Source: Tricholoma matsutake (lineage: Eukaryota; Basidiomycota; Agaricomycetes; Agaricales; Tricholomataceae). From it: a stretch of DNA of 64,000 nt. Below, in pieces: positions 46,063 to 56,766 of the stretch. Under the pieces are notes generated by a model. The model saw only the letters and a program-made list of their open reading frames with translations. It was not told the origin of the DNA and searched no databases. Location: contig AP026550.1 in assembly GCA_026075535.2 (NCBI GenBank), positions 1,860,001 through 1,924,000 on the forward strand, read 5' to 3'. Positions within the stretch are counted from its first letter, which is position 1, and each line of letters opens with the position of its first letter. The translations under genes were made by a program, and so were the position numbers.

Positions 46063-47196
46063 TATAAGGGCCCTTAGAGGCCACTTGTTAATGGACTAGC
46101 AAAGGGAAATCCGAAGTTAAAACTATAGTACATATTACAGGGATTGGAGGCACACCTAGCAAAGGGAAATCTGAAGAGAAAACTCTAAGGACCCCTTTGC
46201 CAATGCCCAGTATATGAGAAAAACATCTGAGCAGACATGTTATCTCATCTCAAAATTCCCTGCTGACCACGTCCACTTCTGCAGCCCTCCATGGGAGCTG
46301 TTGCTGGCACAATGGAGGAAGTGCTTTTGAGCACCCTGGGAGGCTGAGTGAGTATGTCTCAAGTTTTTTGACCTCCCATGGACCTCGCAGATTTAGACAA
46401 CTGAGTATGGCACTTTCAAGTGAGTGCTATTGAGTGCTCCACTACAAAAGGGTATGCAACAGGCACTCAAGACTATATCAACTTTTGCACCTCTCACCAC
46501 TTATCCCTGGATCCCACCCCTGATACTCTATCTCATTATATTGCTTACTCTTCACAGTTTATCATGTCGAACACAAAGATGGCACAATCATCACCTCCAC
46601 TAGCAAGGAAGCAACTGTCTGGTGAAAATGACAGACAGTTCAGGGAATATTGATGACAGTCACCAATGGTATGTAAAAGTGAGTACTTCATGGGGGACAG
46701 GTAAAGATGTAGTACTGCATGGTAACTATCAGCTATGTGGTATGCTCAATTTGGACATAAATTTGATCAAAATTATTTGGTTGGATGAAAATGCTCAAAA
46801 ATGTTGTGTCTAAATAATGGCAGGAACATGTCCATGATGTTGTTGGGCAAGTCTTTAAGAATGTGAGCTTTAGAGAGGGGAGAAGAGGTATGAGGTTGAC
46901 ATACTCCAATATGTGAAGATGACAAAAATCAAATAATAACTTAAAAATAGAAAAGGTGGAGATAGGCAGATCAAGGCTGCGGAATGACATCATACCAAGG
47001 GGTATATGTTGGAAAGGTGCTCCGCCTCTAAATATAAAACTGTCAACATGCACAAGCATGATAGAAAGGGAAATTAGTAATAAAATCCGGAAAAATCATA
47101 GAAAATGAAGAATAGAAGGAAATGAAGCGAGGAAAAATATAGAACAAATGTAAAAAATAGGAGAAACACACAGGGCACCCCCCTAGTCCCCTTATA
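46063..47196 (-). repeat. Gypsy B copy 2, 3' LTR, split by a Crypton derivative
   Basis: LTR sequence at 46063-46216 and 46909-47196 joins seamlessly at ATATG when the insert is removed. The first 40 bases inside 46063 differ from the other LTRs (CCCTTAGAGGCCACTTG), a local rearrangement. A polypurine tract TCACCCCCTCTCT (reverse) adjoins at 47197-47209. Confidence 0.82.
46217..46908 (+). mobile_element. Shortened Crypton element (692 bp) with recombinase N-terminal remnant
   Basis: It is inserted between direct repeats ATATG (46212-46216 and 46909-46913). There are no inverted repeats at its ends. The ORF 46420-46653 reads TTKGYATGTQDYINFCTSHH and LDPTPDTLSHYIAYSSQFI. This is the N-terminal, core-binding-type segment of Crypton tyrosine recombinases in mushrooms. 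Cryptons insert by site-specific recombination at short TATG-like targets, which fits the flanks. The catalytic domain is missing, so it looks like an internal-deletion derivative. Confidence 0.65.
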
Positions 47197-47214
47197 TCAC
47201 CCCCTCTCTAAGAT

Positions 47215-49442
47215 GCATCACCCTAATGCATTCGAAATCATATATGACCAAAGTCCATGACTTGAATGCGACGTGGTGCCCCAGTGTGCCATTGGTGGAA
47301 TTCCTTGACTAACTGAGGGGCATTCACATCAGACTCTTAGACCCATGAGTTCTCTTCATACCCATAACCCTTCCAATGCACCAAATACTGGAGTTTTCCT
47401 TGCCGCAACCGGCTGTCCAAGATTGACTCAACTTCATATTGGTGTTCTCCCTCGATCACTGTAGGCAGTGGTGGTGGGTGTGAATGGCATCCCGGAATGG
47501 ATCTGGGGGAGCTGGAAGGAGTTTGATGACATGGAAGACTGGGTGGAGTCTGGACATGGAGGCTGGGAGGTGTAGACGATAGGCATGCATTCCAACATAC
47601 TTGATGATGGGGAAAGGTCCCAGGAAGTGATGAGCGAGTTTCTTGATTGCACACATAGTGGAGATGTCACTGGAGTCAAGATAAACTTGATCACCAACCT
47701 TGTACTGAGGGGTCGGAGAATGGCGTTGGTTGTAAAAGTGTGCCATGTCGTCCTTCGCCTTTGCTAAGGCTGCCTTTGCCTCCTCCAAGCTATCCCGCAT
47801 GCATTCTGTGAACTCATTCACCATCTCGATGTGTGAGGGAGTTTGGCAAGGTTCAAATCCCATGTGTGGATGTTGTCCAGTGTCTAAGAGGAAAGGGGTC
47901 TGTTGAGTGGAAGCATGGACATGGTTGTTGTATCTGAACTTGGCCAAGGGGAGAAGATCGTCCCAATTGTCCTGGCATTCATTGACAAAGATGTGGATGT
48001 ACTGCTCCAGTTCCTGGTTGACTCACTCAGTCTGGCCATCGGTTTGTGGGTGATAAGTGGTTGAAGCAAGGAGTTTGACATGGCACCCATCGCAAAGTCA
48101 GAACTGTCGGCTTCTATATGAAAAGGATGCAAATCATCAGCAAAGGTAAGAATGGGAGCAGAAGTGACCATCTCCTTGAGCTTTTCGAACACCTCCTGTT
48201 GTGCATTATCCCACCTCCATGCCTCCTTTCCTGTCAAGTCAAACAGTAGTCATGCATGATGTGAGAAATCCTTGATAAAACACCAATAGAAATTGATGAA
48301 GCCCAGGAAAGACTGCACCTCTTTCTTGTTCATGCACATCGGCCAAGCCATGACCCCATTCACCTTGATAGAATCCATCTCCACCTGACCCTCTGAGATA
48401 ATCAGGCCAAGGTACTCGATCTTGGTCTTCTCAAACTTGCACTTGTCCTGATGAAGGTAGAGTTTGTACCATCAAAGCCATTCTAGGATGAGGCGCATGA
48501 TGTGATGGTGCTCTTCAACTGTGTGAGTGAAGATGAGGATGTCATTGAGATAGATGAAAACAATGCCTTCGAGGATGAGGTCATGGAAAATGTCGTTCAT
48601 CATGGTCTGAAAGGTGGCAGGACTATTAGTAAGGCCAAAGAACATGACAAGCGGTCAAAAAGACCACAGTTGGTACGAAAGGCTGCCTTCCACTCATCTC
48701 CCTCCTTTATCCTCACATTATTGTAGCCCCAATGGACGTCAAGCTTGGTGAAGTATTGGGCTCCACGGAGCTGGTTCATGAGTTCAGAGATGAGAGGTAA
48801 TGTGTAGTGATTTTTGATCGTGATGTTGTTGAGCCTTCTGTAGTCTTGAACTGGTCGAAGTGAGCCATCCTTCTTCTTGACAAAGAAAAAGGGAGAGGCC
48901 ATGGGTGACTTTGATGGTTGAATACATCCAGAGGCCAGGTGCTTGTCGATGAACTGGTCAAGCTGTCATTGTTCTTGAGGAGAGAGAGGATAGACCTTGC
49001 AGGATGAAGGGGTTGCACCAGGGGTGAGTTTGATCGTGTGATCCCATGGCTTGCGCGCAGGGAGAGAGTCGAACGATTCCTTGGAGAACACATCTCCAAA
49101 CTCATGGAGATGAGGGAGCAAGGAATTAGTAGAGGATTTAGCAGCATTGTTTTTGTGGAAGGCCTTGGTGAGGTGTTGGGATATGTTTGATGTAGCACAC
49201 ACCTCGTGCGATGGACAAATCACAGTGTAGAAGATCCGATCACCTTCCTCCACTTCCTCTGGCTCCTCTACAACTTCTGACTTGACCTCTGCAACCTGAT
49301 CCTTTGCTTCCTCGACATCTACAAGTGCCAACAAGTCTTGGAGGAGTTCATCTCACCCCTCAGGGGTGAGCATGCAGATATCCTGATGATGGGGGCATGC
49401 TCCAGCCCTGTGCCCAGTTTCCCCACAGTGGTAGCAGAGATC
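47215..49442 (-). pseudogene. Gypsy B copy 2 pol remnant: RT, integrase C-terminus, chromodomain
   Basis: From right to left on the minus strand: the gag end VDVEEAKDQVAEVKSEVVEE joined directly to EEVEEGDRIFYTV (49266-49330), so the protease is gone. RT follows with [15 protein letters not shown] (48740-48780) and frames broken near 48640. RNase H starts at WRWDNAQQEVFEKLKE and stops at about 48085. An abrupt join leads to the integrase end ([31 protein letters not shown]) and a chromodomain ending [10 protein letters not shown] (47337-47400). At the chromodomain entry it reads RQGKLQYL (CAA) where copy 1 has TGA. Confidence 0.85.
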
Positions 49443-49447
49443 CAACC

Positions 49448-49848
49448 TATTAAAAAACCACCCCATTACCTAATAAAATTTCATTTTATTTTATTATGTC
49501 AAATTACACTACATGACGCCAAATGACGCTACACTTTGATAGCATGAGAATTTTATTTCGCATGCATCAAAATGTACGCGCATGTACGAGTGCGTTGGTA
49601 ACAACAATATACAATATGTGTAACATAGTATATAAACCCTAAATATATGCCTAGGGGACCCCAGTTGTGTTCTCTTAGGTATTCCACCTACGTTTTTGGT
49701 GTGAAAGGCCTATCTCAACAAACTCACCTATTAATAACCCCTTGCATCAAAACCATCAATTCCCCCATCACGAGCGCAGATCCCGCCCCCTTCTTGTAGA
49801 GAGAACCCACATGGTCTTAGCTAGCAGATAGTGGGTGTTGCCCTAACA
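49448..49848 (+). repeat. Gypsy C 5' LTR (401 bp)
   Basis: It starts TATTAAAAAACC (the 3' LTR has TGTTAGGAAACC) and ends CCCTAACA. It contains GTATATAAACC (49628-49638), a likely TATA box. By eye it differs from the 3' LTR at about 20 positions, of which about 18 are transitions. Confidence 0.92.
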
Positions 49849-50335
49849 GAAGAACACAACTACCCATATCAGTGCGCCTTCTCTTACTTGTGCATACCTC
49901 ATTGTTTCACCATGCCACATCCGATTACTCATCCTTTCGGCATGAGCTGGAAGTACTTGTATATATGTAATCTACCTTTTCTTTTGTAAGCCGACGCCAG
50001 GCCTCGCCTTACATTGCGACCGCCAGTGATCGAGAGGCAGCGCTCATCATTAGGACAGCTGCAACCAGACAACCGAGTGGATCTGGTTTAGTTACAATTT
50101 ACATTACTCTATTTGGATGACTATTTTAGTTACAAGCTGAATTCAGTGATATCTCTGAGATCAGGCACTGTTGGAAGGGTTATTGATCCAAAGTGTCAAA
50201 ATAGGCGCCCGACGAATGACGAACCATTGACAAACCTTGACAAACCTTATCACGTGACCCATAAACGCTTGGAGAGGTCTCGAAGAAAAAATTTTGAATT
50301 TGTTGAAGAAGTGATTCATCACAGATTCTACAATT
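49849..50335 (+). other. Gypsy C leader between LTR and gag
   Basis: About 490 bp without a supported ORF. No TGG-type primer site lies next to the LTR, so primer use is unclear. Self-priming, as in some chromoviruses, is a possibility only. Confidence 0.5.
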
Positions 50336-51433
50336 ATGTCCGAACCTTCAACTTCTAATCCTGGTCCTAATCCTGTTCCCATACCAGCACTAGAGGCAAA
50401 AATTGATGTGCTCACAGCACAAATGTCGCAATTAGTGTCAGTATTGGCAGCATCACAGCCCAGACAAGTGGAAGTACAGCCAGAGACGATAGGAGAAAGA
50501 GATGATGAGATGGAGGAGATGGTGGAGTGGGTATCACAGGAGGATGAGATGGTGGAGAAATCCAGAAATGGAAAAGTGCACTTACCTAAGTACGCACCCC
50601 CGCAAATCTTTGACGGTACCATGGAGAATACAAAATCCTTCATCAGCTCTATAGTATTGTACATCCATGGGAGGAAGCCAGAGTTTTGTACAGCCGAGTC
50701 TAGGATTATGTTTGCTCTCTCATACATTCAGGGGGGGAAAGCACAGTTCTGGAGAAATGAGGCTATTAATCAAATTGCCATGGGAAATAAACCATTTGCA
50801 ACCTTCAAGGAATTTCTGGAGAGATTGGAGGCACAGTTTGGAGACCCTAATCCAAAGGCAACAGCCAATGCTAAATTAAAAACCATGCGCCAAGGTTCCC
50901 TAATGGCAGATGAATTTATTTTGCAGTTCAAAGCAGAAGCTTCACAAATGGACATGGGAGAAGCCACGTTGGTAGAGTTTTTAAAAGCAGGATTAAATCC
51001 CTCTTTATTCAAGTCTATCTACCGACTACCTTCTATGCCAGAGAAGTTGGACGAGTGGTATAATTGGGCAATGTGCCTTGACCGGCAATATCGGCAGGAA
51101 CAGGCGGAGTCAAAGTTGATGTACAGAAGTAGTAAATTTGGAAAGTCATCTGGAGGAAAGTCCGAGAAAGGAAAGGTGCCTCAGGCGCAAGCTCCAAGGG
51201 CACAGCCACCAGCCATGGCAGTGACACCTATAGTTATGGAGTCAGCAGCACCAGCAGAGGCAATGGAGGTTGATCAAGCAGGGAGACGAGCCCCACTTAA
51301 ATGTTTTAACTGTGGGCAGTTAGGACACATTTCTAGGAATTGTAGGCAGAAAAGAAAGATTAGGGAAGCTACAATCGAGGAAGTGAAGCTGGTGGAAGGC
51401 AAGCAGAAGAATTTTGCAGAAGAGTCCCAGTGA
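50336..51433 (+). CDS. Gypsy C gag polyprotein (365 aa), intact
   Basis: An uninterrupted ORF starts MSEPSTSNPGPNPVPIPALE. A helical N-terminus is followed by the retrotransposon gag (capsid) domain around residues 80-240 (FDGTMENTKSFISSI.. GGKAQFWRNEAI.. FATFKEFLERLEAQFGD). A Lys/Ser/Pro-rich linker and one CCHC knuckle, CFNCGQLGHISRNC (around residues 323-336), come next. The protein would form the virus-like particle and bind the element RNA. The pol frame is -1 relative to gag and overlaps it by about 70 nt (51364-51433). I see no classical slippery heptamer. Confidence 0.93.
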   Translation: MSEPSTSNPGPNPVPIPALEAKIDVLTAQMSQLVSVLAASQPRQVEVQPETIGERDDEMEEMVEWVSQEDEMVEKSRNGKVHLPKYAPPQIFDGTMENTKSFISSIVLYIHGRKPEFCTAESRIMFALSYIQGGKAQFWRNEAINQIAMGNKPFATFKEFLERLEAQFGDPNPKATANAKLKTMRQGSLMADEFILQFKAEASQMDMGEATLVEFLKAGLNPSLFKSIYRLPSMPEKLDEWYNWAMCLDRQYRQEQAESKLMYRSSKFGKSSGGKSEKGKVPQAQAPRAQPPAMAVTPIVMESAAPAEAMEVDQAGRRAPLKCFNCGQLGHISRNCRQKRKIREATIEEVKLVEGKQKNFAEESQ

Positions 51434-54400
51434 AGGTTTCCCCATTGGTGACCCAGAATCATTACAATGTATTAGTATCCAAGGAAACCCAGAGCAAATC
51501 AGAAAAGGAAATCGAGGAGGAGTATAACCATTCTGAATCACGTGATGAAAAGGAGTACAACTGTTGTCAATCACGTGACAATTTTCACGCATCATTTCTG
51601 AAAACCCCTAAATTCTTTATTCACTCTGTGCAAATAGAACCTGAAATCACCTTGACTGTGAGATTGAAGACAGTGGACACGCATGCAGCTATTGATGTGG
51701 AAGTGTTGCTTGATAGTGGTGCTACAGGATTATTTATTAATCGATCCTTAATTACTGGAAATGGTATTAACACACACAAGCTGGCGCAACCTATAATGGT
51801 GTACAATATTGACGGAACAGTCAATCGTGGAGGAACTATCAAGGAGGAGGTGACTATGATCCTAAAGTATCAGGAGCATCAGGAGCAAGCCATATTTGAA
51901 GTGTGTGATCTTGGGAAAACCAATCTAATAATAGGATGTCCATGGTTACAGAAGCATAATCCCGAAATTGATTGGAAAACTGGGAAAGTACAAATGACTC
52001 ATTGTCCTAAGGAATGTAATGTGTATGGGAGGAAGATGAAGAAGGAAAAAAGGAAAAAGAAAGAGAAAGAACGTCCAAGAAAGTATTTTGTTACAATGGA
52101 GGAAGTGGAGGATGAGGAAATGCCAAATGGGGAAGTTCCGATCATGATTGAGAAAGAAGAGCAGAAGCAAACCTTTAGAACAATTTGTGGAGGACAGTCA
52201 TGGGACAAGAATATCATGAAGGTGGAGAAGCCAGTGGAGGAATGGGTGCCAAAAGTGTATCATGAACATCTGTCAGTGTTCCAGAAGAAGGAGTCTGAGT
52301 GAATGCCAGTGTGGAAGCCATGGGATCATGTGATTGAGATGAAGCCAGGGTTTGTGCCAAAGAAGTCGAAGGTATATCTGTTATCTCCGATGGAACAAGA
52401 AGAAGTGGATGCGTTCCTGAAGGAGCAATTGCGCAAAGGATACATATGACCTTCGAAATCACCGCAGACGTCACCAATATTCTTCGTGTCAAAGAAAGAC
52501 CAAAGGAAGAGGATGTGTACAGATTATAGGTATTTGAATGAGTGGACAGTGAAGAACGCATACCCCCTGCCGTTGATCTCAGAAATAATTGACAAGGTGG
52601 GAAAAGCCAAGGTCTTTACAAAATTGGATTTACGATGGGGATACAACAATGTACAAATAAAGAAAGGAGATGAGTGGAAGGCAGCATTTGCCATGCGTCG
52701 AGGATCCTTCGAGCTGCTTGTCATGTTTTTTGGGATGACTAATAGTCCCCCGACCTTTCAAAATATGATGAACGACATTTTCAAGGACGTAATAGACAAA
52801 GGCATGGTAATAATATTTATTGACGACATTCTGATATTCATGGAGGATGAAGAAAATCATGAGGCGATAGTACAGGAGGTGTTACGGAGGTTGGCGGAGA
52901 ATGATCTATTTTTGAAACCAGAGAAGTGTGTGTTTGGGGCAAGCAAGATTGAGTTCCTAGGATTATTGATCGGCCCTGATGGGATCAAAATGGATCCAAT
53001 CAAGGTACAGGCAATCACAGATTGGCCTGCGCCCACCCGTGTCAAGGAGGTTCAAGCCTTCTTGGGACTCGCAAATTATTATCGTCGCTTTGTGCACAAT
53101 TTTTCTAAAATTGCCGCACCCTTACATAACCTTATGCAAAAGGGAGTAGTATGGAGGTGGGGAGAGCAGCAGCAGACAGTGTTTGAGGAGTTGAAGAGGA
53201 AGTTTGTGGAGGGACCAATATTAGCCCCAGTAGATTTCACACGCCCTTTGCGAGTGGAATCCGATGCATCCGATTTTGCTACTGGAGTGGTATTATCAAT
53301 GCTGTGTGAAGATGACAAATGGCATCCTTGTGCATACTTGTCAAAAGGGTTGAATGATGTGGAGAGGAATTATGATGTGCATGACAAAGAGATGTTGGGG
53401 ATAATATGAGCATTGGAGGCATGGAGGCATTATTTGGAGGGATGTACGCATGAGATTGAGATCTGGATGGATCATCAAAATCTGCAATACTTCATGTCCA
53501 CTAAAAAGCTTAATCGCCGGCAAGTGCGTTGGGCACTATTCCTATCGCATTTCAACTTTCACTTGGTCCACAAAGCGGGAAGCTTAATGAGGAAAGCAGA
53601 TGCATTATCCAGATGTATTGATCATAAAAGGGGGGTGGAGGAGGACAATAAAAATGTTACCTTACTCAAACCCGAATACTTTCGCATTTGCACTATGCAT
53701 CAAGGGCATCTATTAGTAGATAGCTCAGAAACGGAAATGTTGTCTAAAATTAGACAATGTTCAGAAATGGACAATGAAGTAGTGGAAGCCATGAAAGCTC
53801 TGAAGGGAGAGAAGAAAGGTAATATCAAAGGAGATGAATGGGCTGAGGAACAAGGGTTGGTGTTGTTTCGAGGAAAAGTGTATGTACCAAAGGATCAGGA
53901 TTTGCGAAGGGAGATCGTCTGGTTACATCACAATATGCCGATTGCCGGACACCCAGGAAGATGGAAGACGTTGGAATTAGTAATGAGAAATTATTGGTGG
54001 CCCAGAATTTCGAAGTATGTGTTGGGGTATGTGGATGGATGTGATACGTGCATGAGGGGGAAGAAATTTCCAGAGAAACCTGCAGGAAAATTAATGCCAA
54101 ACCCTATACCTAAAGCGCCATGGCAAGATATATCTGTGGATTTTATTACTGGATTACCCAAGGCTCAAGGGTACAATGCAATATTCGTAGTATGTGACCG
54201 CTTTACAAAGGAGGTCCATATTCTTCCTACTACTACAGAAACCTCATCATTGGGCTTGGCGCACCTCTATCTAAATCAGGTATGGCGGTTACATGGGTTA
54301 CCTGATACCGTTATCTCCGATCGTGGACCACAATTTGCTTCCGTGTTTATGTGAGAACTAAACAACATATTGGGAATTCAAACTAAATTATCTACGGCAT

Positions 54401-55281
54401 ATCACCCACAGACTGATGGGCAGACAGAGAGAATGAATCAGGAGTTGGAGCAGTACCTACGTATGTTTGTCAACTACTGACAAACCGACTGGCCCGAATG
54501 GTTGGCAATTGCCAAATTTTCCCACAATAACAAATTCCATTCGGCTACTCATATGTCACCCTTTTTCGTGAATTATGGATATCATCCTCGCATGGGAGTA
54601 GAACCCAGAAGGGAAGTCAAAGTACAGTCGGTAGAAGACTTTGTATCTAAGATGCAAAAGGTACAAGAGGAAGCAGAGGTGGCATTGAAGAAAGCACGTG
54701 ATGACATGATGCGACACATGGATCGTACTCGAGCACGCACTCCAGAGTACAAAGTTGGTGACTTGGTATGGCTAAGTACCAAGGACCTGAATATTCCACA
54801 ACCTTCAAGGAAACTTACGGAAAAACAAGTTGGCCCATATGCGATCTCTAAAGTAATCTCGCCTAATGCGGTAGTGCTAAAATTACCCCAATCATTCAAG
54901 ATTGATCCCAAGATTAATGTATCCCACCTACGCCCTTACCACCCGCCCACTATTCCTGGCCAACAAACTACTCTGCAACCTCCAATAATAGTAGAAGGTG
55001 CTCCAGAATACATAGTTGAAGAAATTCTAGACTCACGTCTTCGACAGAACAAATTGGAGTTCTTAATAAAGTGGAAAAACTATACTGACAAAAATGATTC
55101 ATGGGAACCCGAAGAGAATTGTAAGCAACCGCGTAACACAATCGCCCAATTCTTTAAACGTAATCTGAATGCTCCATGTCACATTGCGAGAATGGTGTAT
55201 GAGGGGATGAAATTCTGGCCTTACCAAAATTTCACAGAGGGGACAAACATAATATTTTCTCGCCTGGAAGTCAAGGCATAA
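51364..55281 (+). pseudogene. Gypsy C pol: protease, RT, RNase H, integrase, chromodomain; five TGA stops
   Basis: One continuous frame covers everything. The protease has VLLDSGATGLFI (about 51705-51740). RT has FTKLDLRWGYNNVQI and the catalytic FIDDIL (52810-52830). RNase H begins RPLRVESDASDFATG (53260). The integrase zinc-binding part has HHNMPIAGHPGRWKTLELV and YWWPRI. The integrase core has ISVDFITGLP and VISDRGPQF (54130-54340). The chromodomain is [20 protein letters not shown], then W-x-N-Y and SWEPEENC (55008-55125). The frame ends at TAA 55279-55281. Internal stops are TGA only (about 52300, 52447, 53407, 54352 and 54478), each where related elements have or would tolerate Arg. One substitution each separates them from CGA. 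Confidence 0.93.
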
Positions 55282-55290
55282 AAGGGGGGT
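55281..55290 (+). other. Gypsy C polypurine tract
   Basis: AAAGGGGGGT overlaps the pol stop codon and lies two bases before the 3' LTR start TGTTAGG. Confidence 0.8.
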
Positions 55291-55292
55291 AA

Positions 55293-55693
55293 TGTTAGGA
55301 AACCACCCCATTACCTAATAAAATTTGATTTTATTTTATTATGTCGAATTACACTACATGACGCCAAATGACACTACACTTTGATAGCATGAGAATTTTA
55401 TTTTGCACGCATCAAAATGTATGCGCATGTACGAGTGCATCGGTAACAACAATGTACAATATGTGTAACATAGTATATAAACCCTAAATATATGCCTAGG
55501 GGACCCCAGTTGTGTTCTCTTAGGTATTCCACCTACATTTTCGGTGTGAAAGGCCTATCTCAACAAACTCACCTATTAATAACCCCTCACATCAAAACCA
55601 TCAATTCCCCCATCACGAGCGCAGATCCCGCCCCCTTCTTGTAGAGAGAACCCGCATGGTCTGAGCTAGCAGATAGTGGGTGTCACCCTAACA
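55293..55693 (+). repeat. Gypsy C 3' LTR (401 bp)
   Basis: It has TGTTAGG..CCCTAACA ends forming an inverted repeat TGTTAGG/CCTAACA, and the same TATATAAACC box as the 5' LTR. It keeps more CpG and TG/GG bases at variable sites than the 5' LTR. Confidence 0.92.
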
Positions 55694-55698
55694 CAACC

Positions 55699-56629
55699 TA
55701 TGCGCACAGCTGCAGGCTGCATCAACATCCATTGGTACTGGGACATTGACAGCTGGTGTGGGAGTCTGACAAACAGGAATGGGGTTAGGGCAGGGAAGGG
55801 TTCAATTGAAGGTGTAGGGCACGTGAGTGGTAGTTGGAGCATGGAATGCAGCATTAAACACTGCATTTGTGAGTCAGTTCTCATCACAGAGTGAAGCAGC
55901 TTCATACCAAGCATAGATATCATCATCCGCTGGGTGCCCTTCCAACATCTGTGCAATCTGGTCCTGAATTTCTCGATTGAGGCCCCATTGGAACTTCACC
56001 ACCACTGGTAGCCCACTCCCATATCCTGCCATGTCCACCAAATCCTTAAACTCATCAATATAATCGTCCATGGATTGACGTGCCTGGTGGTAAGAGGATG
56101 ACTTGAGTCATGCCACTGCTCAGTGGCACTCGTTGAGGGGGCAAAAGTGGCATACAAACTCGGCTTGGAAGTCACCCCAAGTGGAGAAAGGTAGAGAACT
56201 GAGTTCTTTAGTTGATGCAGAATACGGTCCACATAGAGATAAGCGCGTTCAGACTTCATGTATGTGAAGGCCCAATAAATTTTTGCAGCCTCATTGACAA
56301 ATTGATGCAACTGGAGACTGATGTATAACTCACAGGAATTAAGGAATGCACATCCCTGCACACATGCACCATTAAATTCAGCGGGGGGAGATGGTTTGAT
56401 CTGGGCGCGCTCTTTAGTGGGCGCATTTGGCAGTACGTCATTATTGGGTGCACTTGGAGTCACAATGGGGGGTATATTGGTCGTAGGGTTAGTCTGGAGG
56501 GTCCTGACAAAGTTTTCAATCATAGATTTAAGTGAATCAATTTGCGTGCATATTCCAGAAACGTTGCTTTCAAGCGCGTCGAGGCACTCCAATGTGTCCA
56601 TGTTGCTAGAGGGCGTGTTTGGCAAAAAT
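55699..56629 (-). pseudogene. Gypsy B copy 2 gag, 5' part
   Basis: On the minus strand the likely start is MDTLECLDALESN (about 56605). It continues with IPPIVTPSAPNNDVLPN, AEFNGACVQGCAF, YISLQLHQFVNEAAKIYWAF, VDDYIDEFKDLVDMAGYG and GLNREIQDQIAQM (55975-56070). It is cut by gypsy C before the zinc knuckle, whose end lies at 49400-49442. This copy lacks the extra C that shifts copy 1 and keeps CGA in GLNREIQD. Other stops, including TGA, are present. Confidence 0.82.
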
Positions 56630-56766
56630 GGCAGCGCAGTAAAGGTGGGACTGTCTGGAACGGTGTGTAAAGAGTCTGTGGAGCCTTGGGAAGTGTCGTC
56701 CACTCTGTACCTGCCTATCTTGGGCAGTGTGTTCACAATTTTGGGCCTTAGGGGAGAGTTTTCTAC

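Larger units (their letters stand above)
49448..55693 (+). mobile_element. Ty3/gypsy chromovirus 'gypsy C', full length (6246 bp), youngest element here
   Basis: It has two 401-bp LTRs and a perfect 5-bp duplication CAACC (49443-49447, 55694-55698) lying in gypsy B copy 2. Removal restores the gag sequence of gypsy B across the site. The gag ORF is intact. The pol frame has no frameshift and only five internal stops, all TGA. A polypurine tract AAAGGGGGGT adjoins the 3' LTR. Confidence 0.95.

Noticed and set aside
51364..55281. Programmed TGA readthrough in transposon pol genes
   Set aside because: Host genes here use TGA as a normal stop (Nis1-like, WD40), and gypsy B copies show CGA and CAA at TGA sites. 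Mutation explains it better.
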